19,182 nt of DNA from an uncultured Planctomycetaceae bacterium. GTDB taxonomy: Bacteria > Planctomycetota > Planctomycetia > Pirellulales > Pirellulaceae. The notes below the pieces were generated by a model that worked only from the letters and a program-made list of their open reading frames with translations, was not told the DNA's origin and did no database searches. The stretch is taken from contig CAIYOB010000213.1 in assembly GCA_903927685.1 (NCBI GenBank), positions 1-19,182 on the forward strand, read 5' to 3'. The translations under genes and the position numbers were made by a program. Below, in pieces: positions 7,856 through 14,810 of this stretch. How positions within the stretch are numbered: the stretch's first letter is position 1; every line of letters starts with the position of its first letter.

Positions 7856-8332
7856 TTACCGGACCGTTACAGTCCGGTTGTGGGGCTCGATCTGTAGCCG
7901 AAGTTCCGTCGGCGAGACAGATAAAGCCCTGATGGTCAGCCCGTCGTCGGTCGTCCATTCCGCGGCCGCGCTCACCCGCTCCAGTTGCTGCCCGACCTGC
8001 AACAGGACGGACACGCCGCCGTCGGACGACACGACTCGCCCCTTAATCCGCAGCGGTGGCAGCTTCACCTGGGCGGACGGAGCCTGCAGAGCGAGGCGCT
8101 GGCCCAGAACCGCTTTCATCTGTGCGCTGGGAACAGTCGGATCCAAGGCCGGAGGCGGCGGGGTTGCAGCTTCCTCCGCAGGCGACGGAACGGCCGGGCC
8201 CGCCGGCTCGACGGCCCCGGCGGCGGCAGGGGGCTGGTCCGCAGTCGAGGGCTGCACGGCCCAAGCTGCGCCCCCGGTGCCCCATAGGCCAGCCAGTCCG
8301 GTAACCGCCAAAATCGACCATCTTCGCTGCAT
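7856..8332 (-). CDS. Small periplasmic GspC/PilP-like protein
   Basis: The protein has 158 residues. The ATG at 8332 has an AAGGGGA ribosome-binding site close upstream. Residues 1-25 are a signal peptide or N-terminal anchor (ILAVTGLAGLWGTGGAAWA). A proline/alanine linker follows (to about 65), then a compact beta-rich domain (about 88-158): LPPLRIKGRVVSSDGGVSVL, LQVGQQLERV, LTIRALSVSPTELRLQIE. The pattern 'L-x-G-x-V ... G-x-x-V ... V-x-x-I-x-x-x-x-V-x-L' is that of the GspC homology region and of PilP, which link the inner-membrane platform to the secretin N0 domain. Its place between the GspF-like gene and the secretin agrees. Similarity is at the pattern level, so the name remains an inference. 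No other role is obvious. Confidence 0.6.
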   Translation of the reverse strand: MQRRWSILAVTGLAGLWGTGGAAWAVQPSTADQPPAAAGAVEPAGPAVPSPAEEAATPPPPALDPTVPSAQMKAVLGQRLALQAPSAQVKLPPLRIKGRVVSSDGGVSVLLQVGQQLERVSAAAEWTTDDGLTIRALSVSPTELRLQIEPHNRTVTVR

Positions 8333-8356
8333 TTTCGGTCCCCTTGTGTCTCGGTC

Positions 8357-9583
8357 TCACCGCCCCACCCCTCCCGCAGAGAACAGGGCGACGAAGAAAG
8401 CGATATAGACAAACCCGACAATGCCACCCACGACCACAATGATCGCCGGCTCGATCAGGGCGCTCAACCGCCGGATCGCGATCTGCAGCTGCGCTTCGTG
8501 GAAACGCGTCAGCTCGGCCAATACTTCGTCCAGCGTTCCCGCCGCTTCGCCGACCGCCACCATCCGCGGCAGCAACGGGGAAAAGGCGTGCCGGGCACCC
8601 AGCCCCGACGCCAAATCGCCACCCCGCAGGACGGATTCCCGCGCCTGCCCGACACACCGGGCCAAGTATTGATTTCGGTGCAACAACTCGACGGTCCGCA
8701 GTCCGTCCAGCAAAGTCACTCCGCTCCGCAGCAGGATCCCCAGCGAATTGGCGAAACCCGCTGTCGCCGCCAAACGCAGGACATTTCCGACAATCGGCAC
8801 CCGCATCACCAGCCGATCCACCGCCAGGCGTCCGCCAGGCGTTGCATAGACCAGCCAACCGCCGATCGCCGCCGCGACCAGGCCGACCGAGACTTGCAGG
8901 CCGTAGGTCTGGAGCCAGGCGGAGACGTCGAGCAGCGCCTGCGTCAGCGGCGGCAGCTTGCGGCCCATCGCCTGCAAGAACTTCTGCAGCTCGGGAATCA
9001 CCTTCACGATCATGAACACCGCGACGCCGATGGCCGCCAGCAACACGATGACGGGATAGGAGAGGGCCGTCAACAGGTTGGTGAACACCAGCCGCCGCCG
9101 TTCGAGCGTGGCCGCGGCCCGTTCGACCACGGCGTCCAGCGTGCCCGTCTGCTCGCCCACCCGCACCAGCTGGATGACGAGCGGCGGAAAACAGCGGTGC
9201 GCGCTCATCGCTTCCGTCAAGCTGGCGCCGTCCTGGATCGCTTCGATCACCTCCTCCCAGACGCGGCGGAACCGCGTCTTGCGGGTATTGTCGGCGACCG
9301 TCTTCAGGGACGACAGCAGCGTCATGCCGCTGCGGAGCATCACCGCAATCTGGTACAGACTCAATTCGATATCCAGCGAACGTGTCGGCAGCCAGCTGAG
9401 CGGATCCAGGTAGCGGGCCGCCGTCTGCCGCCAGTCGGCCTGCTCGGCCCGGGTTTCGAGCCGCACGATCCGCCAGCCCCGCCCGCGCAGCGACTCGACG
9501 GCTCCTTGGTGCGAGACGGCCTCCAGCAAGCCCTCCTGGGCACGCCCGGCAGAATCACGAGCTAGGTAGCTGAAGGTCGGCAT
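8357..9583 (-). CDS. gspF: GspF/PilC-like inner-membrane platform protein
   Basis: The chosen start is MPTFSYLARDSAGRAQEGLL at 9583 (408 residues). This is the canonical N-terminus of the family, and a GGGG ribosome-binding site lies just upstream. In-frame codons upstream (ATGs at 9595 and 9601) lead into the 7-bp repeat. Two T2SSF domains (about 70-195 and 275-400) each carry the family pattern, for example LRSGMTLLSSLKTVADNTRK and LLRSGVTLLDGLRTVELLHR. Each repeats a 'VGEQTGTLD' / 'VGEAAGTLDE' motif. Three membrane segments are visible (around TALSYPVIVLLAAIGVAVFM, VGLVAAAIGGWLVYA and EPAIIVVVGGIVGFVYIAFF). In the complex it anchors the assembly ATPase and the pseudopilus. It lies between the ATPase and GspC/PilP-like genes. 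Confidence 0.93.
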   Translation of the reverse strand: MPTFSYLARDSAGRAQEGLLEAVSHQGAVESLRGRGWRIVRLETRAEQADWRQTAARYLDPLSWLPTRSLDIELSLYQIAVMLRSGMTLLSSLKTVADNTRKTRFRRVWEEVIEAIQDGASLTEAMSAHRCFPPLVIQLVRVGEQTGTLDAVVERAAATLERRRLVFTNLLTALSYPVIVLLAAIGVAVFMIVKVIPELQKFLQAMGRKLPPLTQALLDVSAWLQTYGLQVSVGLVAAAIGGWLVYATPGGRLAVDRLVMRVPIVGNVLRLAATAGFANSLGILLRSGVTLLDGLRTVELLHRNQYLARCVGQARESVLRGGDLASGLGARHAFSPLLPRMVAVGEAAGTLDEVLAELTRFHEAQLQIAIRRLSALIEPAIIVVVGGIVGFVYIAFFVALFSAGGVGR

Positions 9584-9602
9584 TCCAGGCCCCATTGTCA
9601 CC

Positions 9603-9637
9603 ACTGACCACTGACCACTGACGAATGACAAATGACA
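9603..9637. repeat. 7-bp tandem repeat array 2 (gspE / gspF gap)
   Basis: Five uninterrupted units are visible: ACTGACC, ACTGACC, ACTGACG, AATGACA, AATGACA. The array sits directly before the GspE-like stop codon on the plus-strand map (TGA at 9641-9643) and fills most of the short gap to gspF. The unit matches the arrays at 5567, 11122 and 14467. Confidence 0.85.
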
Positions 9638-9640
9638 ACG

Positions 9641-11134
9641 TCACCACATCGTCACCGCTCCCAACACCTCGCGCACGGTAGTTTCTCCGGCCAGCACCTT
9701 GGCGGCGCCGTCCTCCAGCAGCAGGGGCTGCTGGCAGGCACGCGCGTGCTGGACGATCTCGGCTTCCGAAATGTCATGGGCGATCGCCCGCGCCAGTTGT
9801 TCATCCACGGGCAGCAGTTCGAACAAGCCCAGCCGGCCGGTGAAGCCGCGGCCCGCGCAGTAGACGCAGCCGCCCGGTTCGTACACCGGGTGGCTCGTCG
9901 TGTCGGGCAGGTTCAGCGCCAATGCCTCCGCCGCCAGCAGTCGCCGCGGCTGCCGGCAACGGCGGCACAGCCGCCGCACCAGCCGTTGCGCCACCGCGAC
10001 CCGCAGCGTGGCAGCGGCCAGGAAACGCTGCACGCCCATGTCGATCAATCGCGTCACGACCCCCGCGGCCGTGTTGGTGTGCAGCGTGCTCAGGACCAGG
10101 TGCCCGGTGAGGGCCGATTTCAAGGCGACGTCGGCCGTTTCGGCGTCGCGGATTTCCCCGATCATGATGACGTCCGGATCGTGCCGCAAGACGCTCCGCA
10201 GCGCCTTCTGAAAACTGACCTTGTCCACGTAATCGACTTCGACCTGAGCCACCCCGCCGATCTCGTACTCAACCGGGTCCTCGATCGTAATCACGTTCCC
10301 GCCCTGCTGGCCCAGCAACCGCCGGATCGCCGCGTACAAGGTCGTGGTCTTGCCGCTGCCGGTCGGGCCGCTCAACAGGATCAACCCATGCGGCCGGTCC
10401 AAGGCCTGGCTGAAGGCGGCCAGGTCGCGGTCCGACATCCCCAGCCGCTCGAGCGTCAAGGCTTCGGTTTCCAAAGACAACAACCGCAGCGTCATCCGTT
10501 CGCCGTGCCGCGTCGGCAAGGTGGCGACCCGGATGTCGACCTTGCGAGCGGCCGCGCCGAGCGTGGCGGTGAAACGGCCGTCCTGCGGCGCTCGCTTCTC
10601 CGCAATGTCCATCTCGGCCAGCACTTTGAACCGGCTGATCAGCCCCAACAGCTCCTCGTTGCCCAGCTCCCGGTACTCCTCAAGCACCCCGTCCACGCGA
10701 AAGCGGATCCGGACACGAGCTTCACCCGGGTCGATGTGGATGTCGGAGGCATTCCGCAAGAAAGCGGCGTGCAGCAACTCGTCACACAAGCCGACCGCCC
10801 CTTCCGCCTCCGGTTCGCCTGCCCCTCGCCCGTCGCGCAGCCGCAGTCGGACCGGGAGATTTCCCGCAGCCCCCGCGCTCCCGCCGAAGATCTTCGCCAC
10901 GGCGCGCCGCAGCGAATCGTCGTCAGCCAGCACGAACTCGACCGGCGCTTCCAGGCATCTCTCGACCGCGTGCAGCGTCCCCTGGTCCTCGGCACTGACA
11001 CAGGCCACCTGCACCTGCTCCCGCAACTTGCACAGCGGCAGCACCAGCTTGCGCACCGCCAGCGCCGCCGGCACGCGCAGAGCCCAAGCCGGATCAATGC
11101 GGACTTCGTCCAGATTCAGTAGGTCATTGGTCAT
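9641..11134 (-). CDS. gspE: GspE/PilB-like assembly ATPase
   Basis: The protein has 497 residues. A MshEN/GspE N-terminal domain covers about residues 15-80. The ATPase core carries Walker A GPTGSGKTT (256-264), the Asp box ITIEDPVEYEI (about 283-293), Walker B RHDPDVIMIGEIRD (317-330) and the His box HLVLSTLHTN (345-354). A zinc-binding CxxC pair characteristic of GspE/PilB follows (CRRC at 390-393 and CVYC at 423-426), then the GRLGLFELL motif. It powers pseudopilus extension from the cytoplasmic face, docking on the GspL/PilM-like and GspF-like proteins. The ATG at 11134 lies within a 7-bp repeat and has no ribosome-binding site. No better in-frame start is visible, so translation initiation is unusual. 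Confidence 0.95.
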   Translation of the reverse strand: MTNDLLNLDEVRIDPAWALRVPAALAVRKLVLPLCKLREQVQVACVSAEDQGTLHAVERCLEAPVEFVLADDDSLRRAVAKIFGGSAGAAGNLPVRLRLRDGRGAGEPEAEGAVGLCDELLHAAFLRNASDIHIDPGEARVRIRFRVDGVLEEYRELGNEELLGLISRFKVLAEMDIAEKRAPQDGRFTATLGAAARKVDIRVATLPTRHGERMTLRLLSLETEALTLERLGMSDRDLAAFSQALDRPHGLILLSGPTGSGKTTTLYAAIRRLLGQQGGNVITIEDPVEYEIGGVAQVEVDYVDKVSFQKALRSVLRHDPDVIMIGEIRDAETADVALKSALTGHLVLSTLHTNTAAGVVTRLIDMGVQRFLAAATLRVAVAQRLVRRLCRRCRQPRRLLAAEALALNLPDTTSHPVYEPGGCVYCAGRGFTGRLGLFELLPVDEQLARAIAHDISEAEIVQHARACQQPLLLEDGAAKVLAGETTVREVLGAVTMW

Positions 11135-11149
11135 TGGTCAGTGGTCAGC
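11122..11149. repeat. 7-bp tandem repeat array 3, containing the gspE start codon
   Basis: Four clean units on the plus strand are visible: GGTCATT, GGTCATT, GGTCAGT, GGTCAGC. On the minus strand they read AATGACC, and one of them supplies the ATG of the GspE-like gene. Orientation is opposite to arrays 1 and 2. Confidence 0.85.
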
Positions 11150-11158
11150 TGTGCGTCC

Positions 11159-11246
11159 GTCACCTAATCTTTCACCTAATCTCTGACTTAATCTTCCTCC
11201 CCCCCCTCCCCCTTCACCCTTCATCCGTCATCCTTCATCCTTCCCC
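11159..11246. repeat. Stacked 12-bp and 7-bp repeats (pilT / gspE gap)
   Basis: Positions 11159-11194 hold three 12-base units: GTCACCTAATCT, TTCACCTAATCT, CTGACTTAATCT. After a C-rich stretch, 11212-11246 holds five 7-base units: CTTCACC, CTTCATC, CGTCATC, CTTCATC, CTTCCCC. These read GATGAAG on the coding strand. The last units overlap the PilT-like stop codon (TGA at 11235-11237). This is a second and third repeat family in the same gap as array 3. Confidence 0.75.
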
Positions 11247-12464
11247 TCTCCCCCGGCTTCGGCCGCGCAAGCGGGCGGCACGGTCTTCCATCACGGACGG
11301 GGTGCGGGCATAGGCTCGCGCCGTCTGTTCCGAAATCAGGTTGGCGACCCACAGCCGGGCCAGGTCCTGCTCCAGCGTCTGCATGGCTTGACCGCCGCCC
11401 GATTCCATCGTGCTGTAGATCTGGGAACTCTTGCCCAGGGCAATCAGGTTCGCCACGGCCGGCGTCATCCGCAGGACCTCGCTGGCCACCACGCGCCGCC
11501 GGCGGACCGGATGCTCGGGGGCGGACTCGGACCGCTCGCCCGGTTCGCCCGCGGCGGAGACCTCGCGGCGATCCTCCGCCTCGCCGCCCGCCCGCGCCGC
11601 GGCGGCGCTGCCGTCGGCGACCAGCAGGTGCTGGACGACGACGGCCCGCAGGACCAGCGACAACTGCCGCCGCACGCCGCTCTGCTCTTCGGCGGGAAAC
11701 ACCGACACCAGGCGTTCGATCACGCCCACGCAATCGCCGGCATGGACCGTGGTGAACACCAGGTGCCCTGTCTCCGCAGCCGTGACCGCGGTTCGGATCG
11801 TGTTGATCTCGCGGATTTCGCCGACCAGGATGACATCGGGGTCCTGCCGCAGCGCGGCCACCAGCGCTTCGTCAAAACTGCTGGCGTCCGTGCCGATCTG
11901 CCGCTGGTTGACCAGGCAGCGCTGCGAGGCGTGCAAGTATTCGATCGGGTCCTCGATCGTGATCACGTGCGACGGATGGGTGCGATTGATCCGATCGATC
12001 AGCGTGGCCAGGGTCGTGCTCTTGCCGGACCCGGTCGGCCCGGCCACGATGACCAGGCCGTCCGGCAGGTCGCACAGCTGGTACAGACTGTCCGGCAGCC
12101 CCAGTTCGGCCAGCGAGCGGAACCGGTCGTCCAGCCGCCGCAGGGCGATTGACAGCGCGCCCTGCCGCCGGAACACGTTCACGCGAAACCGCGTTCCGTC
12201 CGCGGCGCTCACGGCTCCGTCGCACGAGCCGATCCGCTGCAGCGAGTCGCCGGCGCCGCTCAACGGCAACGCCTGAACCAGACGCTCCAGCCCCTCCACT
12301 GTCAGCCGGCCCCACTCGGTTTGCCGCTCCAGCAAACCGTGAATCCGCAGGAACGGCGGCAAGCCGGCGCTCAGGTGCAAGTCCGAGGCGCCGCGCTCCG
12401 CACACCGCGCCAGCAGCATCTCCAACAGCCCCTGCGGGTTGTCCATCGGTGTCGTCAGATCCAT
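11235..12464 (-). CDS. pilT: PilT/PilU-like retraction ATPase
   Basis: From the ATG at 12464 (MDLTTPMDNPQGLLEMLLAR) the protein has 409 residues. A second ATG at 12446 is possible. It opens with the PilT signature ASDLHLSAGLPPFLRIHG (26-43). Walker A is GPTGSGKST (142-150), the Asp box is HVITIEDPIEYLH, Walker B is RQDPDVILVGEIRE (206-219) and the His box is HLVFTTVHAGD (234-244). The start overlaps the upstream PilO-like stop by 10 bases, suggesting coupled translation. An alanine/arginine/glutamate-rich insert (about 284-321) separates the core from RRRRVVASEVLRMTPAVANL. PilT proteins disassemble pili. Its presence beside a GspE-like ATPase suggests a retractable or recycled pseudopilus. 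The family call is firm; the direction of action is inferred. Confidence 0.93.
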   Translation of the reverse strand: MDLTTPMDNPQGLLEMLLARCAERGASDLHLSAGLPPFLRIHGLLERQTEWGRLTVEGLERLVQALPLSGAGDSLQRIGSCDGAVSAADGTRFRVNVFRRQGALSIALRRLDDRFRSLAELGLPDSLYQLCDLPDGLVIVAGPTGSGKSTTLATLIDRINRTHPSHVITIEDPIEYLHASQRCLVNQRQIGTDASSFDEALVAALRQDPDVILVGEIREINTIRTAVTAAETGHLVFTTVHAGDCVGVIERLVSVFPAEEQSGVRRQLSLVLRAVVVQHLLVADGSAAAARAGGEAEDRREVSAAGEPGERSESAPEHPVRRRRVVASEVLRMTPAVANLIALGKSSQIYSTMESGGGQAMQTLEQDLARLWVANLISEQTARAYARTPSVMEDRAARLRGRSRGRGEG

Positions 12465-13063
12465 ACGTGCAAGGTCCACACACGATACTCGGTGCTCGGG
12501 TTCGACTCGTCCATCTGGACCTGCACCGGAAATGCCAACTCGTCGTCGACGACGCGACGCAGCGCCCGGGCCACGTCCCCATACCGGCCCACGAACTTGA
12601 CGCGGAACAGCTGCGGAGGACGGTACTGTGGGCTCTTCTTTAGCCGCTCGAGCGCCGCCCGGAGCGAACCCGGGACGGCTTGCTCCGCCTGGCCAGCGAC
12701 CGCCGGACCTTCCTCCTCGACGTGCAATCGATGCTCCTCGAACACGGCGTTCATGGCGCCGATCACCTCGCCTTGTTCGCGCAAGCTGCCGCAGCGAGCG
12801 GCCAACCGATCCAGTTCGGCTTGAGCCGCCCCGCGGCGGCGGTCCCACTCTTCCACTTCGGCCTGCAGTTTCCGAACTCGCACCTGCTCCATTGCCACCG
12901 CCGAGGGCAGTGGCGCCGAGGCGGCGGTCTTGTCGACCTGGTCGCGTTTGCTCCGGATCTCGCTCTGCAGGCTGCTGTTCCAGGTGTAGACGTACAGGAT
13001 GAACAGCAGCAGCGCCGGCAAGACCAGCACCAGCAGGCGTTCGCGAGGAGTGTTCTTTTTCAT
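12455..13063 (-). CDS. pilO: PilO/GspM-like inner-membrane protein
   Basis: The chosen start is MKKNTPRERLLVLVLPALLL at 13063 (202 residues), with a GAAAGG ribosome-binding site upstream. The open frame continues past it into the preceding gene. One membrane segment (about 10-28) follows a short basic cytoplasmic tail. A coiled coil follows (about 33-97, e.g. EQVRVRKLQAEVEEWDRRR), then a C-terminal mixed alpha/beta domain (VIGAMNAVFEEHRLHVEEEG, LFRVKFVGRYGDVARALRRV, FPVQVQMDES). This is the PilO/GspM architecture. These proteins pair with PilN/GspL in the inner-membrane platform. It lies directly behind the GspL/PilM-PilN-like gene with an 11-base gap. Sequence identity to any one family is weak, so the call rests on topology and neighbours. 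Confidence 0.75.
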   Translation of the reverse strand: MKKNTPRERLLVLVLPALLLFILYVYTWNSSLQSEIRSKRDQVDKTAASAPLPSAVAMEQVRVRKLQAEVEEWDRRRGAAQAELDRLAARCGSLREQGEVIGAMNAVFEEHRLHVEEEGPAVAGQAEQAVPGSLRAALERLKKSPQYRPPQLFRVKFVGRYGDVARALRRVVDDELAFPVQVQMDESNPSTEYRVWTLHVWI

Positions 13064-13074
13064 CCGCGGGCCTT

Positions 13075-14472
13075 TCAATTCGTGGGCGCAGTCGAGGCCG
13101 GCATGGCCGCCGTTGCGGGTTCTCGCAGCACGATCGTGAACTTCCAAGGCCCGCCGGGGGCGCGGGCCGGTTCGTCCGTCACTTCCGCGGGCAGCACCTG
13201 CCAGCCGAACTCGGCGACGTCACGCTGCAAGCGACTGGCAAGTTCGTTGGCGCGTCCCACCTGCAGGCACAAGCCGGACACGCGCACCTCGCCGCCCTGC
13301 CCGGCAATCTGCTGAACGACCAGTTCCTCGTGATGATGCGCCGCCAGCGACTCGAGCAGCCGCGAGACCCGCGCTCGGTTCAGCTGGACTTGCGCCCGGA
13401 CGTGCGTCAGGTCCCGTTCGATCGCCAGCGTCACTTTCTCTAATTCCAGCCGGTGTTTCTCCAGCGGCGTGGCCTCCTTCTTCAAATCATCCAGCGTCTG
13501 CTGGGGCTGCTGGGCGCGAGCCTGCTCGCGCGCTAAGTCCGCCAAGAGGCCGCGCTGCCACTGGTAATGCGCGTAGCACCCCAGGGCCGTCAGGGCAGCC
13601 AAGCCGGCGGCGATCGCGCCCCGAGCGGTCGGCGACAGCGGCTGCGGCGCGGGCCGCAGCAGAGGGACCGCCGGCCGCGCGTCGGCCAGCACCGCGGCCC
13701 AGGATTCGAGCCAGCCGCGGAGCGTGCAACCGTCGCCCACGCGCAGCGGCGTCTCGCCCGCCAGCAGGCGCGCAGCGCCGTCTTCCGTGCCGTCCCACAG
13801 CTCGCGTTGCACGCCCGCCGGCGACTCGCGGCGAAACGCCGCAATCCGTTCGGCCAGTCGCCCCGCGGACGTGCTGCGGGGGATGGTCACGACGTCGCCG
13901 GCGCACGCCGGCGGATTCCGCATCGCCCCGCCCGGCGACGCCGCTCCGCGGACGCACACAATCGCTTCGTCCCAGAACTCGACGCGTTCCGTGCCCTCCG
14001 CGGCGGGCAAACCGGCCGGGTGAGCCAATCCCAGCACTCGGCCCCCCAGCATCCGCACGGCGTCTTCGATGCCCGCACGAGCCACGTGCGGCACCTGCGT
14101 CAGCCAGAACCGCCGCTCCGCGCCGCCGCCCGCCAGCGGCACGTAGGCCAGCGAGGTCTCCACCGGACTGACCCCGGTAAACGCCTCGGATTCATATCCC
14201 AGAAACTGCTCCAAGTCGGCCCCGGCCAACCCCGTCAGCGCCTTGGCCGGAACCGCGATCACGTTCGTCCAGAACTCGCTGCTCAGCACCCACACCCGCC
14301 GCGCCCGCCGCCCGTGCAGCCGCAACGCCGCATCCACCAGCGTCGCCGGATCGTCCGCCTGCGGCCGCGGCTGCTCGTACAGCCCCGCCAGCCGGGGCTG
14401 CCCCCGACCCTGGAAATCGGCCCGAATCAGGCGGTGTCGCGTTAACAGAAGGATGGTGAAGGACAGGGTCAT
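13075..14472 (-). CDS. GspL / PilM-PilN-like bitopic platform protein
   Basis: The protein has 465 residues. The N-terminal part (1-270) is cytoplasmic and resembles the PilM/GspL actin-like fold (ALTGLAGADLEQFLGYESEA, GIEDAVRMLGGRVLGLAHPA). One membrane segment follows (about 283-302, RGAIAAGLAALTALGCY), then a long coiled coil (about 303-365). A C-terminal PilN-like ferredoxin domain completes it (about 366-450, VVQQIAGQGGEVRVSGLCLQ). PilM and PilN are separate proteins in type IVa pili, while GspL joins both roles, so this is the GspL layout. It recruits the assembly ATPase to the membrane. The ATG at 14472 lies in a 7-bp repeat unit, with no ribosome-binding site. The precise fold of the N-terminal half is inferred. 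Confidence 0.78.
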   Translation of the reverse strand: MTLSFTILLLTRHRLIRADFQGRGQPRLAGLYEQPRPQADDPATLVDAALRLHGRRARRVWVLSSEFWTNVIAVPAKALTGLAGADLEQFLGYESEAFTGVSPVETSLAYVPLAGGGAERRFWLTQVPHVARAGIEDAVRMLGGRVLGLAHPAGLPAAEGTERVEFWDEAIVCVRGAASPGGAMRNPPACAGDVVTIPRSTSAGRLAERIAAFRRESPAGVQRELWDGTEDGAARLLAGETPLRVGDGCTLRGWLESWAAVLADARPAVPLLRPAPQPLSPTARGAIAAGLAALTALGCYAHYQWQRGLLADLAREQARAQQPQQTLDDLKKEATPLEKHRLELEKVTLAIERDLTHVRAQVQLNRARVSRLLESLAAHHHEELVVQQIAGQGGEVRVSGLCLQVGRANELASRLQRDVAEFGWQVLPAEVTDEPARAPGGPWKFTIVLREPATAAMPASTAPTN

Positions 14473-14520
14473 TCGTCAGTGGTCAATCGTCATTGCATTG
14501 GTCATTGGTCAGTTGTCAGG
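14467..14520. repeat. 7-bp tandem repeat array 4, containing the start codon of the GspL-like gene
   Basis: The units on the plus strand are: GGTCATT, CGTCAGT, GGTCAAT, CGTCATT, a truncated GCATT, GGTCATT, GGTCAGT, TGTCAGG. Read on the minus strand, the final AATGACC provides the ATG at 14472. This is the longest array of the four in this orientation. Confidence 0.85.
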
Positions 14521-14528
14521 GGGCTGTC

Positions 14529-14565
14529 GCCCCGAAGGGGCCAAACACACCAGCCAAGGGCAACG
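14529..14565. repeat. Degenerate fragment of the hairpin-triplet element
   Basis: GCCCCGAAGGGGC (14529-14541) is identical to the outer palindrome of the element at 15773. After 11 bases it is followed by GCCAAGGGCAACG, which is the left arm and loop of that element's middle palindrome without its right arm. It reads as a decayed or truncated copy. Confidence 0.6.
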
Positions 14566-14618
14566 TTCGTCCGTACCTCATACCGACTCGATACCACGGT
14601 CGGTCGCTCCGCAATCTA

Positions 14619-14810
14619 GCCGCGTAGCGGCGGCAGCGTGTAGCCAGGGGCGTCAGCCCCTGGCCACCCCCGCCATCGCCCCCCTATAGCCCCGGAGGGG
14701 CGACAGGATTGTTCTGAACGACACCTGCCGCCCCTCCGGGGCTGTGCGCGTTCTCCTTCCAACAACCAGGGGCTCACGCCCCTGGCTCGATCCCGCCGTC
14801 CCTACGGGAC
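14619..14810. repeat. Mirror-symmetric hairpin-triplet element, copy 2
   Basis: Six palindromes are arranged around a centre near 14715. On the left are 14619-14631 (GCCGC-GTA-GCGGC), 14644-14663 (CCAGGGGC-GTCA-GCCCCTGG) and 14689-14701 (GCCCC-GGA-GGGGC). On the right, mirrored, are 14730-14742 (GCCCC-TCC-GGGGC), 14766-14785 (CCAGGGGC-TCAC-GCCCCTGG) and 14798-14810 (GTCCC-TAC-GGGAC). Spacers are 12 and 25 on the left, 23 and 12 on the right, with 28 in the centre. It fills the gap between pseudopilin C and the GspL-like gene. The last palindrome overlaps the TAG of pseudopilin C. Confidence 0.8.

Noticed and set aside
9632..11122. Plus-strand open frame opposite the GspE-like gene
   Set aside because: It is antisense to a fully motif-supported ATPase and has only Arg/Gln-rich composition. 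The repeats at both ends merely supply ATG and avoid stops.
12465..12848. Longer PilT-like N-terminus
   Set aside because: The upstream extension is an Arg-rich shadow of the PilO-like gene. The MDLTTP start fits the family length and overlaps the upstream stop by 10 bases.
5567..14520. CRISPR array as an explanation of the repeats
   Set aside because: The units are 7 or 12 bases without unique spacers of about 30 bases, and no cas genes are present.
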